From contig NZ_CP139970.1 in assembly GCF_034424545.1 (NCBI RefSeq), forward strand, positions 868,001-932,000: a DNA stretch of 64,000 bases, given 5' to 3'. The notes under the pieces are model-generated. The model searched no databases and was not told the DNA's origin. It saw only the letters and a list, made by a program, of their open reading frames with translations. The stretch is from Trinickia caryophylli. GTDB lineage: Bacteria; Pseudomonadota; Gammaproteobacteria; Burkholderiales; Burkholderiaceae. This document shows, piece after piece, positions 1 through 9,764 of this stretch (its first letter is position 1; each line of letters starts with the position of its first letter). Both the position numbers and the translations under genes were made by a program.

Positions 1-111
1 AAGATCTGTGGCGCGCCGGCCTGGGATCCCGATTTCAATTGCGCCGACTTTCTGACGCTTTTCCGCCTCGCCGAAATCAACGAGCGCTACGCGCGTCACT
101 TCCTCGGCTGA
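1..111 (+). CDS. C-terminal end of a GNAT-type acyltransferase (partial)
   Basis: The frame is open from base 1 to a TGA at 109-111 and gives 36 residues. The tail contains ADFLTLFRL followed by NERYARHFLG, which resembles the C-terminus of the hemolysin-like/OlsB-type GNAT acyltransferases (COG3176 kind) that often lie beside ppx in Burkholderia. Codon use is typical of the neighbourhood. Only the last few dozen residues are present, so no catalytic residue can be checked and the assignment rests on the tail motif and gene context alone. It is convergent with ppx. Confidence 0.45.
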   Translation, partial: KICGAPAWDPDFNCADFLTLFRLAEINERYARHFLG

Positions 112-123
112 AGGATGGCTTCA

Positions 124-152
124 CCGCTGCCGCCACTCGGGGGCGGCAGCGG
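124..152. terminator. Hairpin between convergent genes
   Basis: A perfect 11-bp inverted repeat (CCGCTGCCGCC, 124-134; GGCGGCAGCGG, 142-152) with a 7-nt loop lies between the partial acyltransferase stop and the ppx stop. It has no T-tract, so its role as a bidirectional terminator is inferred from position. Confidence 0.45.
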
Positions 153-182
153 CGCAATACGGCCAGCGCCGCCGTTTCCCGA

Positions 183-1694
183 TCACTCGTCGGTATAAAC
201 GACGCGATAGCGCATGCCGACCTTCTCCCACTCGGCCGCCTCCTGCACGAGGCTGTAGTCGGTGAGCGGGTTATTGGCCACCCATTCGTTCGGAAGCCGC
301 ACGTCATATCCATTGTTGGTGCGGGAAACGCGAATGCCGGGTAGCCCCACGTCCGTGCGCCGGCGCGAGAGCAACGCCGCAAGCCGCAGGCAGAACAGCA
401 GCGGCCACTCCACATCGCGCGCCTGGGCCAGCTTGCCCAGCTTGCCTGCGTGCCCCAGCACGAGCGCCGCAAGGCGCGCCTGATCGGTGCGCGAAAACCC
501 TGGCATGTCGGCATTGCTGGCGATATAAGCCGAATGCTTGTGATAGGCACTGTGCGAAATGGACAGCCCGATCTCATGCAGCGCCGCAGCCCACGCGAGG
601 AAGATGCGGTTTTCCTCGGCGCGCTCGTCATCGCGTTCGCCGAGCTGATCGTAAAAACCGATCGCCAGATCCCGGATGCGCTCGGCCTGCGCGCGATCGA
701 CGCCGTACCGGCGCGTGAAGCCCTCCACCGTCACAGCACGCATGTCTTCGTGCTGCGTACGACCGAGCAAGTCGTAAAGCACGCCGAGCCGCAACGCGCC
801 GTCGGTCGTATCGACATAGTCGATGCCGAGCTCCTCGAACACCGCCAGCATGATCGACAGGCCGCCGGCCAGCACCGGCACGCGGTCGGGCTTCAGCGCA
901 ACGAGCTTCAGCCGGTTCACGTTTTCGGCCTTGATCAGCGCGCGCTTCAGGCGCTCGAGGCCGCCGCGCGAAATCCCGTGCGAGATCCCGGCGTCGTTGA
1001 AACCGTTTGCTTCGACGAGTTCCGCCAACGCGCGCGCCGTGCCGGACGAACCGATCGCCTGGTCCCAGCCAGCCTGCTTGTATTCGCGCGAGATGATCTC
1101 GATTTCGCGCTTGGCCGCGAGTTCGGCCTGCCGCATCGTGTATTCGTCGACGTTGCCGGCCGGAAAAAACTGCCGGCTGTGGCTGACGCAGCCGATATAA
1201 AGGCTCTCCATGACGAGCGGCGTGTAGTGAGAGCCGATGATGAACTCGGTCGAGCCGCCGCCGATATCGACAACGAGCCGCTTGCCCGCGCACGCGGGCA
1301 CCGAATGCGCAGCCCCCGCGTAAATGAGCCGCGCTTCCTCCCGCCCCGCGATGACTTCGATCGGAAAGCCAAGCGCGCTTTCCGCTTCGGCCAGAAACTC
1401 TGGGGCGTTCTTGGCCACGCGCAACGTATTCGTAGCCACCGCCCGAACGTGATCGGGATGGAAGTCGCGCAGCCGTTCGCCGAAGCGCTTGAGCGCGTTC
1501 CAGCCGCGCTCCTGCGAGGCGCGGTCGAGCATCTTGTCCGGTGAAAGGCCAGCGGCGAGCCGCACCGGTTCGCGCAGTGCATCGACCTGATAGATCTGGC
1601 TACCAGCCGGCGTTTCCTCGATACGTCCGACGATAAGCCGAAAGCTGTTCGATCCGAGATCGACGGAAGCGAGCAAGTGGGGCGTGTTGGGCAT
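183..1694 (-). CDS. ppx: Exopolyphosphatase
   Basis: Hydrolyses terminal phosphates from long-chain polyphosphate. The protein of 503 aa (E. coli PPX 513 aa) belongs to the ASKHA/GppA-Ppx fold. It has the N-terminal phosphate loop DLGSNSFR (residues 12-19), the REEA region around residues 119-122 holding the expected catalytic Glu, and the second glycine-rich loop DIGGGSTE (143-150), followed by a C-terminal HD-like helical half. The chosen ATG gives MPNTPHLL directly before the first motif. A second in-frame ATG at 1778 would add 28 residues of low-complexity sequence and cannot be excluded. It is divergent from ppk, the synthetic enzyme, and close to the Pst/Pho operon, which fits phosphate homeostasis. 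Confidence 0.95.
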   Translation of the reverse strand: MPNTPHLLASVDLGSNSFRLIVGRIEETPAGSQIYQVDALREPVRLAAGLSPDKMLDRASQERGWNALKRFGERLRDFHPDHVRAVATNTLRVAKNAPEFLAEAESALGFPIEVIAGREEARLIYAGAAHSVPACAGKRLVVDIGGGSTEFIIGSHYTPLVMESLYIGCVSHSRQFFPAGNVDEYTMRQAELAAKREIEIISREYKQAGWDQAIGSSGTARALAELVEANGFNDAGISHGISRGGLERLKRALIKAENVNRLKLVALKPDRVPVLAGGLSIMLAVFEELGIDYVDTTDGALRLGVLYDLLGRTQHEDMRAVTVEGFTRRYGVDRAQAERIRDLAIGFYDQLGERDDERAEENRIFLAWAAALHEIGLSISHSAYHKHSAYIASNADMPGFSRTDQARLAALVLGHAGKLGKLAQARDVEWPLLFCLRLAALLSRRRTDVGLPGIRVSRTNNGYDVRLPNEWVANNPLTDYSLVQEAAEWEKVGMRYRVVYTDE

Positions 1695-1985
1695 GAATGA
1701 AAACGATTTCGGTTGCGTGCGCGCCCCTGCTCGCCGGCTTCCGACAGGTGCGGGCGCAACGGTGTTCAAAGTCGCCATTTTAAGCGCATACCTTCGACCT
1801 CCGGGTGAGATCGCCGATGGGCACGCCTGCTCGCCCCGGCCCACGTCGCCGTAACGTCCCGAAATTAACGCAAATACTCGTAGAATTGATGACAACGAAA
1901 AAATTCATTGCGATGACATCGAACTGTGAGAATTTCCGAGCGACCGTTTGTTTCCCCTCCCGACCCTTCTCATTCCCCATTGCCG
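1695..1985. promoter_or_regulatory. Divergent ppx/ppk intergenic region
   Basis: These 291 bp separate two divergent genes and must carry both promoters. The centre (about 1865-1935) is clearly more A/T-rich than its flanks. Two TGTCAT half-sites on the minus strand (within 1888-1894 and 1912-1918) are spaced 24 bp apart, so they do not form a canonical Pho box, which needs 11-bp repeat spacing. No convincing -35/-10 pair was found. Confidence 0.4.
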
Positions 1986-4049
1986 ATGTCGGTTCGCTAC
2001 CCTCTGCTCAACCGTGAGTTGGGCATCCTCGGTTTCAACGAGCGTGTACTTGCGCAAGCGGCAGACCCGTCCGTACCGCTGCTCGAGCGCCTGCGCTTCA
2101 TTTGCATCACGAGCAGCAATCTCGATGAGTTCTTCGAGATCCGCATGGCCGGCCTGCAAGAGCAGATGCGCGACAACCCGGGCGCCCTCGCGCCCGACGG
2201 CATGTCGCTGCAACACGTCTATGACCTCGTGGTCGAGCGGGCGCAAAAGCTCGTGCACCGGCAATACCGGCTGCTGCACGAAACGGTACTGCCGGCGCTC
2301 GAAGAAGAAGGTATCTACTTTCACACGTCGGAAGGCTGGAGCGAGGCGCAGACCCAATGGGCGCGCCGCTACTTCAACGACGAACTTCTGCCCGTTCTGA
2401 CGCCGATCGGCCTCGACCCGGCTCACCCGTTCCCACGCGTACTCAACAAGAGCCTGAACTTCGTCGTCGAGCTCGAAGGCAGGGATGCGTTCGGCCGGCA
2501 GGCGGTAATGGGCATCGTACAGGCCCCTCGGGCGCTACCGCGCCTCGTGCGCATGCCGCAGGAACTGTCGGGCTTCGAGCATGGCTTCGTGCTGCTGAGT
2601 TCGCTCATGCAGCGCTTCGTGGGCGAACTCTTCCCCAACCTCACGGTACGCAGTTGCAATCAATTCCGCATCACGCGCAACAGCGAACTCTTCGTCGACG
2701 AAGACGAAATCACGAATCTGCGCGTGGCGCTGCAAGGCGAGCTGCCCGCGCGGCATCTCGGCAATGCGGTGCGGCTCGAAGTCTCGGCGCAAACGCCTGC
2801 GCATCTCGTGCAGCGGTTGCTCGACGAAAGCGGGCTCAGCGACAAGGATTGCTACCGCGTGAACGGCTCGGTCAATCTCGTGCGACTGATGCAGTTGCCC
2901 GAACTCGTCGACCGCCCCGATCTCAAGTTCATGCCGCACGTGCCGGCCACGCCCGAGCGCATCGTGAATTCCGCCAATCTGTTCGAGACGATCGACCAGG
3001 GCGACGTGCTGCTGCATCACCCCTACGAAAGTTTTCAGCCGGTGCTCGAGCTGCTGCTGCAAGCGGCACAGGACCCGAACGTCGTCGCCATCAAACAGAC
3101 CATCTATCGTACCGGCACCGATTCGCCGCTGATGGACGCCCTCATGCAGGCGGCGCGCAACGGCAAGGAAGTCACGGTCGTCGTCGAGTTGCTCGCGCGC
3201 TTCGACGAGGAAACCAACATCAACTGGGCTGCGCAGCTCGAGGCGGTCGGCGCTCACGTCGTGTATGGCGTGGTCGGCCACAAATGCCACGCGAAAATGA
3301 TGCTGATCGTGCGGCGCGTGACCGAAAACGGCCGTTCCATGCTGAAGCGCTACGCACATCTCGGCACCGGCAACTATCATCCGCGCACGGCCCGCCTGTA
3401 CACCGACTTCGGGCTGATGACGTCCGACCAGATCGTCTGCGAGGACGTGCATTATGTCTTCCAGCAGTTGACCGGCATCGGCGGCGAACTCAAGCTGCGC
3501 GAGCTCTGGCAATCGCCCTTCACGCTGCACCCGCGACTCGTCGAAGCGATTCGCGCGGAAGCCGAAAATGCCCGCGTGGGCAAGAAAGCGCGCATCGTCG
3601 CGAAGATGAACGCACTGCTCGAGCCCACCGTCATCGGCGAACTCTATGAAGCGTCGCAGGCAGGCGTCAAGATCGATCTCATCGTGCGGGGCGTCTGCTC
3701 GCTCCAGCCGGGCGTGCCCGGCCTGTCGGAGAACATTTCCGTGCGCTCGATCGTCGGCCGCTTCCTCGAGCACCACCGGATTTTCTACTTCTTCGCGGGC
3801 GGCGACGAAAAGGTTTATCTGTCGAGCGCGGACTGGATGGACCGCAATTTCTTCCGGCGCGTGGAAGTCGCGTTCCCGATCAGGGACCGACGCTTGAAGC
3901 GCCGCGTAATCGCCGAGGGCCTCTCAGCTTTCTTGGGGGACAACCTTTCGGCGTGGCTCATGCAAAGCGACGGACATTACCGCCGAGCACGCCCGGGCAA
4001 GACCTCGCGCAACGCGCAACTGGGATTGCTGGCGAAATTCGGCTGCTGA
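1986..4049 (+). CDS. ppk1: Polyphosphate kinase 1
   Basis: Reversibly transfers the gamma phosphate of ATP to polyphosphate. The product is 687 aa (E. coli PPK 688 aa). The order matches the family: N-terminal RELxxLxFNxRVL helix region, the catalytic CHAK motif with His435 at the same number as the E. coli phospho-histidine, YAHLGTGNYH (His458 region), then SSADWMDRN and RRVEVAFPI near the C-terminus. The ATG at 1986 gives the usual short N-terminus MSVRYPLLNRELG. A GTG 60 bp upstream is also in frame, and neither start has a strong Shine-Dalgarno. It is divergent from ppx and converges with phoR. Confidence 0.96.
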   Translation: MSVRYPLLNRELGILGFNERVLAQAADPSVPLLERLRFICITSSNLDEFFEIRMAGLQEQMRDNPGALAPDGMSLQHVYDLVVERAQKLVHRQYRLLHETVLPALEEEGIYFHTSEGWSEAQTQWARRYFNDELLPVLTPIGLDPAHPFPRVLNKSLNFVVELEGRDAFGRQAVMGIVQAPRALPRLVRMPQELSGFEHGFVLLSSLMQRFVGELFPNLTVRSCNQFRITRNSELFVDEDEITNLRVALQGELPARHLGNAVRLEVSAQTPAHLVQRLLDESGLSDKDCYRVNGSVNLVRLMQLPELVDRPDLKFMPHVPATPERIVNSANLFETIDQGDVLLHHPYESFQPVLELLLQAAQDPNVVAIKQTIYRTGTDSPLMDALMQAARNGKEVTVVVELLARFDEETNINWAAQLEAVGAHVVYGVVGHKCHAKMMLIVRRVTENGRSMLKRYAHLGTGNYHPRTARLYTDFGLMTSDQIVCEDVHYVFQQLTGIGGELKLRELWQSPFTLHPRLVEAIRAEAENARVGKKARIVAKMNALLEPTVIGELYEASQAGVKIDLIVRGVCSLQPGVPGLSENISVRSIVGRFLEHHRIFYFFAGGDEKVYLSSADWMDRNFFRRVEVAFPIRDRRLKRRVIAEGLSAFLGDNLSAWLMQSDGHYRRARPGKTSRNAQLGLLAKFGC

Positions 4050-4052
4050 AGC

Positions 4053-4072
4053 CGCGGGCCCATGGGCCCGCG
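4053..4072. terminator. Perfect 20-bp palindrome between ppk and phoR
   Basis: CGCGGGCCC and GGGCCCGCG arms flank an AT centre immediately after the ppk stop and before the convergent phoR stop. It is likely a bidirectional transcription barrier. There is no T-tract, so efficiency is uncertain. Confidence 0.5.
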
Positions 4073-4119
4073 TTCACTTCCACTTGACAGCGAACACACG
4101 CCCGGCGGCGCCACGCGCC

Positions 4120-5433
4120 TTATGCGTGGGTGGCCTCCCGCCGCACCGTGCGCTGCACGGGAAAGCGCACGCTGAAGGTACTGCCTCGCCCTTCCTCGCT
4201 CATGACGTCGAGCACCGCATCGTGCCGTTGCAAGACGTGCTTGACGATGGCAAGGCCGAGGCCGGTTCCACCGGTGTCCCGCGAGCGGCTGCGGTCGACG
4301 CGATAAAACCGCTCGGTCAAACGCGGAATATCGGCTGCGGGGATGCCGTAGCCCGTATCGGTCACGGAGAACACGGCGCTCTGCCCCGCCATTTTCCACT
4401 CCACGCGAATCGAACCGCCATCGGGCGTATAGCGGATCGCGTTCGTGACGAGATTGCCCAGCGCGCTCATGATTTCGGTTTGCGCGCCGGTCACGCTGAT
4501 GCTTTCATCGGCATCGAAAGCGATCTTGTGGTGTCCGTTCGAAAGCGTCTGCGCGTCGTCACGCAGATGCCGCAGTACGGCATGCATGTCGATCGCATGA
4601 TCGCTCGGCGGCCGGGTGTCGCCCTCGAGCTTCGCCAGCACTAAAAGGTCGTCGACGATATTGCGCATGCGCGACGCCTGCTGCTCCATCAGTTCGAGGT
4701 AGCGCGCGCGCTCCGCTTCGGGAAGCGGAATTTCGCGCAGCGTTTCGAGGAAACCCGAGAGCACGGTCAGCGGCGTTTTCAGTTCGTGCGAGACGTTCGC
4801 GACGAAATCGCGGCGCATCGCATCAGTGCGCTCGAGCTCCGTGATATCGGCCGACAGTACGAGCTTGCGGTTCTCGCCGTACGGAAACACCTGTACCGAC
4901 AGCACGTTCTGGCGCTTCTCGCCCATGCCGCGCATGACGAGCATTTCTTCGTAATGGTGCGAGTTCAGATACCGCACGAACTCGGGATGCCGCACGAGAT
5001 GGGTAATGTGCTGACGCAGATCGCGCTTCGCGTCGAGCCCGAAATGCTGCTCGGCAATAGCGTTGCACCACTCGATCTGATCGTGATCGTCGAGCATTGC
5101 CACGCCGTTCGGCGACGCCTGTATCGCCTGAATGAAGCGCGAGTGCTGCTGCTCGACCTGGCGCACCTGCGCATGCCAGCGCTTGGCCAGTTTGTGCAGC
5201 CGATAGTAAATCTCGCCCCATACGCCCGGCGCGCTCGGCACCTGGCCGTATACCGGCGCATCGAGCAACCGCCAGAGCCTTTCCGTGTGATACGTACTGA
5301 AGAGTTGCTGCGCGACAAGCGCTATGAGGGCGAAGAAAAGCGCCGCCTCGATACCGGCGGCGGCGCCGATCGCCGCGCTTGCGATCGCCAGCAACGCGAG
5401 GGCGACGAGCGAGCGCGCCCAGATGATGTTCAT
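4120..5433 (-). CDS. phoR: Phosphate-regulon sensor histidine kinase PhoR
   Basis: Membrane-bound sensor that phosphorylates PhoB when phosphate is scarce, with PstSCAB-PhoU as the signalling input. The 437-aa protein has two hydrophobic N-terminal segments (about 5-28 and 29-46), a PAS region (about 100-200), the H-box FVANVSHELKTP with His216, the N-box LVTNAIRYTP, the G1 box DTGYGIP and the G2 box TGGTGLGLAIV. The lack of a large periplasmic domain is normal for PhoR. It is the last gene of the pst-pho operon, 51 bp after phoB, and converges with ppk. Confidence 0.96.
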   Translation of the reverse strand: MNIIWARSLVALALLAIASAAIGAAAGIEAALFFALIALVAQQLFSTYHTERLWRLLDAPVYGQVPSAPGVWGEIYYRLHKLAKRWHAQVRQVEQQHSRFIQAIQASPNGVAMLDDHDQIEWCNAIAEQHFGLDAKRDLRQHITHLVRHPEFVRYLNSHHYEEMLVMRGMGEKRQNVLSVQVFPYGENRKLVLSADITELERTDAMRRDFVANVSHELKTPLTVLSGFLETLREIPLPEAERARYLELMEQQASRMRNIVDDLLVLAKLEGDTRPPSDHAIDMHAVLRHLRDDAQTLSNGHHKIAFDADESISVTGAQTEIMSALGNLVTNAIRYTPDGGSIRVEWKMAGQSAVFSVTDTGYGIPAADIPRLTERFYRVDRSRSRDTGGTGLGLAIVKHVLQRHDAVLDVMSEEGRGSTFSVRFPVQRTVRREATHA

Positions 5434-5484
5434 GGCGCCACTTACCTCAGGCTCGAAAAGAAAAAACGCGCAGGCGGCGATCTA

Positions 5485-6186
5485 TCAGGCGCTCTTCGCG
5501 AGCCGGTAGCCGCTGCCGCGAACCGTCTCGATCATAGCATCGCAGCCAGCTGGCTTGAGCGCGGCGCGCAAACGCTTGATATGCACGTCCACGGTGCGCT
5601 CCTCGACGAATACGTGATCGCCCCAGACCTGGTCGAGCAACTGCGTGCGGCTGTGCACACGTTCGGGATGCGTCATGAAGAAATGCAGCAGCCGGAATTC
5701 GGTTGGCCCGAGATCGAGCTTGATCTCGTTGCCGTCCGTGTGCGCCGCGACACGATGTGTAGCCGGATCGAGTTTCAGCCCGTTGATCGCCACGACGTCC
5801 TCGGTGAGCTGCGGCGCGCGCCGGCGCAGCACTGCCTTGATACGCGCCATCAACTCCTTCGGTGAGAACGGCTTCGTGACGTAATCGTCCGCGCCGATCT
5901 CGAGACCGAGCACCTTGTCCTGCTCATCGCCGCGCGCGGTCAGCATGATGATCGGAATATGCTTCGTGCGCTCGTTGTTACGCAGATCGCGCGCGAACGC
6001 GATGCCCGACTTGCCCGGCAGCATCCAGTCGAGCAAGACGAGGTCCGGCAATACGTCGCTGATCAGCGACTGCGCCTGCTCCGCATTGTAGGCGCGGATC
6101 GGACAATGGCCCGCATGCTGCAAGTTGATCGAGATCAGTTCGGAGATCGCGGGCTCATCTTCGATGATGAGAATGCTGCTCGGCAT
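5485..6186 (-). CDS. phoB: Phosphate-regulon response regulator PhoB
   Basis: OmpR/PhoB-family activator that binds Pho boxes. The 233-aa protein has a receiver domain with acidic pocket EDE (9-11), phospho-acceptor Asp53 in LLDWMLPG and the conserved Lys of VTKPFSP, then a winged-helix domain ending VRGSGYRL. The start is set by the Shine-Dalgarno AGAGG placed 5 nt before ATG 6186; a GTG two codons upstream is in frame but overlaps that site. It lies between phoU and phoR. Its own binding sites are seen upstream of pstS, so the operon is probably autoregulated. Confidence 0.97.
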   Translation of the reverse strand: MPSSILIIEDEPAISELISINLQHAGHCPIRAYNAEQAQSLISDVLPDLVLLDWMLPGKSGIAFARDLRNNERTKHIPIIMLTARGDEQDKVLGLEIGADDYVTKPFSPKELMARIKAVLRRRAPQLTEDVVAINGLKLDPATHRVAAHTDGNEIKLDLGPTEFRLLHFFMTHPERVHSRTQLLDQVWGDHVFVEERTVDVHIKRLRAALKPAGCDAMIETVRGSGYRLAKSA

Positions 6187-6203
6187 CGTCACCTCTTGAA
6201 ACG

Positions 6204-6908
6204 TTAACTAAGCGCTTCGCGTTCGAGCGTGTCGCGCGATTTGTGACGCACGTCCGTGCCCTTCACGATATAGATGATGAACTCGGCAATGTTCTTCGCA
6301 TGATCGCCGATGCGCTCGATCGCCTTCGCGATGAACAAGTACTCGAGGCCCGCGGAAATCGTGCGAGGGTCTTCCATCATGTAGGTGACGAGCTTGCGCA
6401 CGAATGCGCGGAATTCCTCGTCGATCGCCTTGTCGTCGCGCACGATCTGTGCGGCTGCCACCGTATCGAGGCGAGCAAACGCATCGAGCGCGCGACGCAG
6501 GATCGACACCGCCATCTCGCCCGAGAGCTTGATCTCGGCGATGTTGACGGTGCGCGAGGCGCCGTCCTCCATCAGGCGCTTCACACGCTTGGCGATTTTC
6601 TCCGCTTCGTCGCCGGCACGCTCGAGGTTCGTGATCGTCTTCGAAATCGCGAGCAGCAAGCGCAGGTCGCGCGCGGCCGGCTGCCGCCGCGCGATGATGT
6701 TGCTGCATTCCTCGTCGATGACGACTTCCATCGTATTGACAGTCTCTTCGGCTGTGATCACCTGATCGGCGATGGCAGCGTCGAAGTTGTTGAGTGCCTC
6801 CATCGCATGCTTGATCTGCGATTCGATGAGGCCGCCCATTTCGAGCACTTTCGACGACACGAGATTCAGATCGGCATCGAACTGGCTGGACAGGTGCTTA
6901 TCGGACAT
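6204..6908 (-). CDS. phoU: Phosphate-transport/signalling regulator PhoU
   Basis: Two tandem three-helix PhoU domains that connect the Pst transporter with PhoR and keep the regulon off when phosphate is plentiful. The 234-aa product starts MSDKHLSSQFDADLN and has the repeated acidic metal-binding helices (EExVNxMExxIDEECxxI in the first half, DDKAIDEEFR in the second). Two adjacent ATGs exist; the second (6908) sits 6 nt from AAGGAG and is preferred. The gap to phoB is only 17 bp. Confidence 0.96.
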   Translation of the reverse strand: MSDKHLSSQFDADLNLVSSKVLEMGGLIESQIKHAMEALNNFDAAIADQVITAEETVNTMEVVIDEECSNIIARRQPAARDLRLLLAISKTITNLERAGDEAEKIAKRVKRLMEDGASRTVNIAEIKLSGEMAVSILRRALDAFARLDTVAAAQIVRDDKAIDEEFRAFVRKLVTYMMEDPRTISAGLEYLFIAKAIERIGDHAKNIAEFIIYIVKGTDVRHKSRDTLEREALS

Positions 6909-6929
6909 CATTGGCTCCTTCTCGGTTCA

Positions 6930-7778
6930 TCAGCCGAAACGGCCGGTGATGTAGTCCTCGGTTTCCTTGCGGACCGGCTTGATGAAGATCTTTTCCGTAT
7001 CGCCGAACTCGATCAGCTCCCCGAGATACATGTAGCCCGTATAGTCGGAGCAACGCGCGGCCTGCTGCATGTTGTGCGTCACGATCACGACGGTGTAGTC
7101 GTTCTTGAGCTCGGCGATCAGCTCTTCCACGCGCCCCGTCGAAATGGGGTCGAGCGCCGAGCACGGCTCGTCGAGCAGCAGCACTTCCGGACGAATGGCG
7201 ATGCCGCGCGCAATGCAGAGCCGCTGCTGCTGGCCACCGGAAAGCCCATACCCGCTCTGCCCAAGCTTGTCCTTCACCTCATTCCACAGTGCCGCTTTCG
7301 TAAGCGCCCACTCCACGCGGTCGTCCATCTCCGAGCGCGAGAGCGACTCGAACATCTTCACACCGAATGCGATGTTGTCGTAGATCGACATCGGAAACGG
7401 CGTCGGCTTTTGGAACACCATGCCTACGCGCGCACGCAGGAGCGAAATGTCGCGCGTGCTTTCGAGCAGATTTTCGCCGTCCATCATGATGGCGCCTTCG
7501 GCACGCTGTTCCGGATACAGTGCGTACATCTTGTTGAACGTCCGCAGCAGCGTGGATTTGCCGCACCCCGACGGGCCGATGAACGCGGTCACCTTGCCCT
7601 CGGGAATCTGCATGTTGATGTTCTTCAGAGCGTGATACTTGCCGTAGAAGAAGTTGAGGTTCTTCACCTCGATTTTCGGCCGCGCCGGAGCAAGCGAAGA
7701 CTCGCCCGTGGCGGGATCGAAGCCGGCGGGCGCCGCGGGGCGCTCGATGGGGTTCAAGTGACTTTCTGCCATGTTCAT
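6930..7778 (-). CDS. pstB: Phosphate ABC transporter ATPase PstB
   Basis: ATP-hydrolysing subunit of the high-affinity phosphate importer. The 282 aa show Walker [10 protein letters not shown] (68-76), Q-loop VFQKPTPFP typical of PstB, signature LSGGQQQR, Walker B VLLLDEP and the switch His in IVTHNMQQA. The N-terminus carries about 35 extra residues before the ABC core compared with E. coli PstB (257 aa), a common feature in Burkholderia. A GGAG lies 7 nt before ATG 7778. It lies 15 bp after pstA and 21 bp before phoU. Confidence 0.97.
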   Translation of the reverse strand: MNMAESHLNPIERPAAPAGFDPATGESSLAPARPKIEVKNLNFFYGKYHALKNINMQIPEGKVTAFIGPSGCGKSTLLRTFNKMYALYPEQRAEGAIMMDGENLLESTRDISLLRARVGMVFQKPTPFPMSIYDNIAFGVKMFESLSRSEMDDRVEWALTKAALWNEVKDKLGQSGYGLSGGQQQRLCIARGIAIRPEVLLLDEPCSALDPISTGRVEELIAELKNDYTVVIVTHNMQQAARCSDYTGYMYLGELIEFGDTEKIFIKPVRKETEDYITGRFG

Positions 7779-7793
7779 AGGTGCGCTCCGCCG

Positions 7794-8690
7794 TTACTTC
7801 TTGCCGAACATCGCGCGCGCGAGGATGTTCAATCCGAGCACGCCGAGCGTAATCAGGAATACGCCGGCCCACGCGAGCGATTGCCACTGCGGGAACGGGC
7901 TCATTGCAAACTTGTAGATCGTGACCGGCAGGTTTGCGACCGGTTGCGACATGTCGAGCGAGAAGAACTGGTTCGACAAGGCGGTGAAGAGCAACGGCGC
8001 CGTTTCACCGGCAATACGCGCAACCGCCAGCAGCACCCCCGTCATGACGCCCGCGATCGACGCCTTGAGCGTCACGGAGAGAATCATGCGCCATTTCGGC
8101 ACGCCGAGCGCGAACGCTGCTTCGCGCAACGCATTCGGCACGAGCCGGAGCATGTTTTCCGTCGTACGAATCACGATCGGGATTTCGAGCAGTGCAAGCG
8201 CGATCGCCCCCGCCCAGCCCGAAAAGCGGCCCGACTGCGCCACAACGAGCGCATAAACGAAGAGGCCTACGATGATCGACGGTGCCGAAAGCAGAATGTC
8301 GTTGATAAAGCGCGTCACACGTGCGAGCCAGCCCTTCTGGCCGTATTCGGCGAGATAAACACCCGCGAGCACGCCGATCGGCGCACCCACTACGGTGGAA
8401 ACGACGACGAGCAGCAAGCTGCCGACGATCGCGTTGGCAAGGCCACCGCCGTCGGTGTTGGGCGGCGGCGTCGAGGCCGTGAAAAGTTGCAGCGACAGGC
8501 CGCCTACGCCCAGGCTCAGCGTGGTGTAGAGAATCCAGACGAGCCACAACAGGCCGAACGCCATCGCCGCGAGCGAGAGCGTCAGCGCTGCGGCGTTCAC
8601 GCGGCGGCGCTTGCGCTGCAAGCGATCGCGCGTGGCCTGGAAGATTTCCGGGCTCGCTGAGCCCGGTACCTGGAGCGCGGGGCGCGTCAT
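7794..8690 (-). CDS. pstA: Phosphate ABC transporter permease PstA
   Basis: Inner-membrane permease of the phosphate importer. The 298-aa protein has about six hydrophobic segments and the cytoplasmic EAA-type loop, visible as [16 protein letters not shown]. Its ATG overlaps the pstC stop (ATGA), so translation is coupled. A strong GGAGGGG lies 5 nt upstream inside pstC. Confidence 0.96.
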   Translation of the reverse strand: MTRPALQVPGSASPEIFQATRDRLQRKRRRVNAAALTLSLAAMAFGLLWLVWILYTTLSLGVGGLSLQLFTASTPPPNTDGGGLANAIVGSLLLVVVSTVVGAPIGVLAGVYLAEYGQKGWLARVTRFINDILLSAPSIIVGLFVYALVVAQSGRFSGWAGAIALALLEIPIVIRTTENMLRLVPNALREAAFALGVPKWRMILSVTLKASIAGVMTGVLLAVARIAGETAPLLFTALSNQFFSLDMSQPVANLPVTIYKFAMSPFPQWQSLAWAGVFLITLGVLGLNILARAMFGKK

Positions 8691-9670
8691 TTGGACCCCT
8701 CCGTTTTTTCCATGCGCAGCAGCAGCAGTTTCGAAATCGTCAGGACGATGAGCGTAATGACGAAGAGAATGAGCCCCAGCTCCATCAGCGCGGAAGTGTG
8801 CAGGCCCGGCGTTGCTTCGGCAAACTCATTGGCGAGCGCCGAGGTGATGCTGTTGCCGGGGGCGAACAGCGACACGCCGCCAAACAGATTCGTATTGCCG
8901 ATAACGAACGTCACGGCCATCGTCTCGCCGAGGGCACGCCCGAGACCGAGCATGACGCCGCCGATGACGCCGCTCTTGGTGTAGGGGAGCACGATCTTCC
9001 ACATGACTTCCCAGGTCGTGCAACCGATTCCATAGGCCGATTCCTTCAGCAGGACAGGCGTCACCTCGAAGACGTCGCGCATCACGGAGGCGATGTACGG
9101 GATGATCATGATCGCGAGGATCACGCCGGCGCAAAGAATACCGATTCCGATCGGTGGCCCCTGGAACAATGCGCCGATGATGGGCACGGTGCCGAGCACC
9201 TGGCCGATGGGCTTCTCGAAGTACTGCGCGAAGATCGGCGCGAATACCAGCAGCCCCCACATGCCGTAGACGATCGACGGGATCGCCGCGAGCAACTCGA
9301 TGGCGATGCCCAGCGGCCGGCGCAGCCACGTCGGGGAGAGTTCAGTCAGAAAGAGCGCGATGCCGAAGCTCACCGGAACCGCGATCACGAGCGCGATGAT
9401 CGACGTGACGATGGTGCCGTAGACGGGCACGAGCGCGCCGAACGTATCGTTGGGGGGATCCCAGTCAGCGTTCCATAGAAAGCTCAGGCCGAACTTCTGG
9501 ATCGTCGGCATCGAGGCCACTATGAGCGACACGATGATCCCGCCCAGCAGCAGCAACGTGACGATCGCAGCCAGGCACGCGAGATTTCCGAAAACGATAT
9601 CGCCGAGGCGGCTCGGCGCGCGTTGCGCAGCCTCGCCGGGCGATCTCGATACGACGTTGATGTCGGACAT
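8687..9670 (-). CDS. pstC: Phosphate ABC transporter permease PstC
   Basis: Partner permease of PstA. The 327 aa start [16 protein letters not shown], followed by about six membrane segments. The EAA-type loop is seen in [18 protein letters not shown]. The open frame extends 27 codons upstream, but that part overlaps a hairpin downstream of pstS and lacks PstC character, so ATG 9670 is preferred. It is coupled by a 4-bp overlap to pstA. Confidence 0.95.
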   Translation of the reverse strand: MSDINVVSRSPGEAAQRAPSRLGDIVFGNLACLAAIVTLLLLGGIIVSLIVASMPTIQKFGLSFLWNADWDPPNDTFGALVPVYGTIVTSIIALVIAVPVSFGIALFLTELSPTWLRRPLGIAIELLAAIPSIVYGMWGLLVFAPIFAQYFEKPIGQVLGTVPIIGALFQGPPIGIGILCAGVILAIMIIPYIASVMRDVFEVTPVLLKESAYGIGCTTWEVMWKIVLPYTKSGVIGGVMLGLGRALGETMAVTFVIGNTNLFGGVSLFAPGNSITSALANEFAEATPGLHTSALMELGLILFVITLIVLTISKLLLLRMEKTEGSK

Positions 9671-9711
9671 GTGAGCCCTATCCTTTGCCGCGCAGACCGC
9701 TCCGCACGGCA

Positions 9712-9749
9712 GGTAGCAAAGCCCGGACTGGCAGCGCGCCTGTCCGGGC
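9712..9749 (-). terminator. Attenuator-like hairpin between pstS and pstC
   Basis: On the minus strand, GCCCGGAC (complement of 9742-9749) pairs perfectly with GTCCGGGC (complement of 9721-9728) around a 13-nt loop and is followed by TTTGCTACC. It sits 15 nt after the pstS stop. Such a partial terminator or mRNA-stabilising hairpin would give excess PstS over the membrane subunits. Confidence 0.6.
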
Positions 9750-9764
9750 ATCTCTCGAGCCGGC

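Noticed and set aside
1888..1918. Possible Pho box between ppx and ppk
   Set aside because: Only two TGTCAT half-sites 24 bp apart; Pho boxes need 11-bp phased repeats, so no PhoB control is claimed.
6243..8660. Plus-strand open frame opposite phoU-pstB-pstA (805 codons)
   Set aside because: It crosses three real genes on the other strand and shows only the composition of a reversed coding strand.
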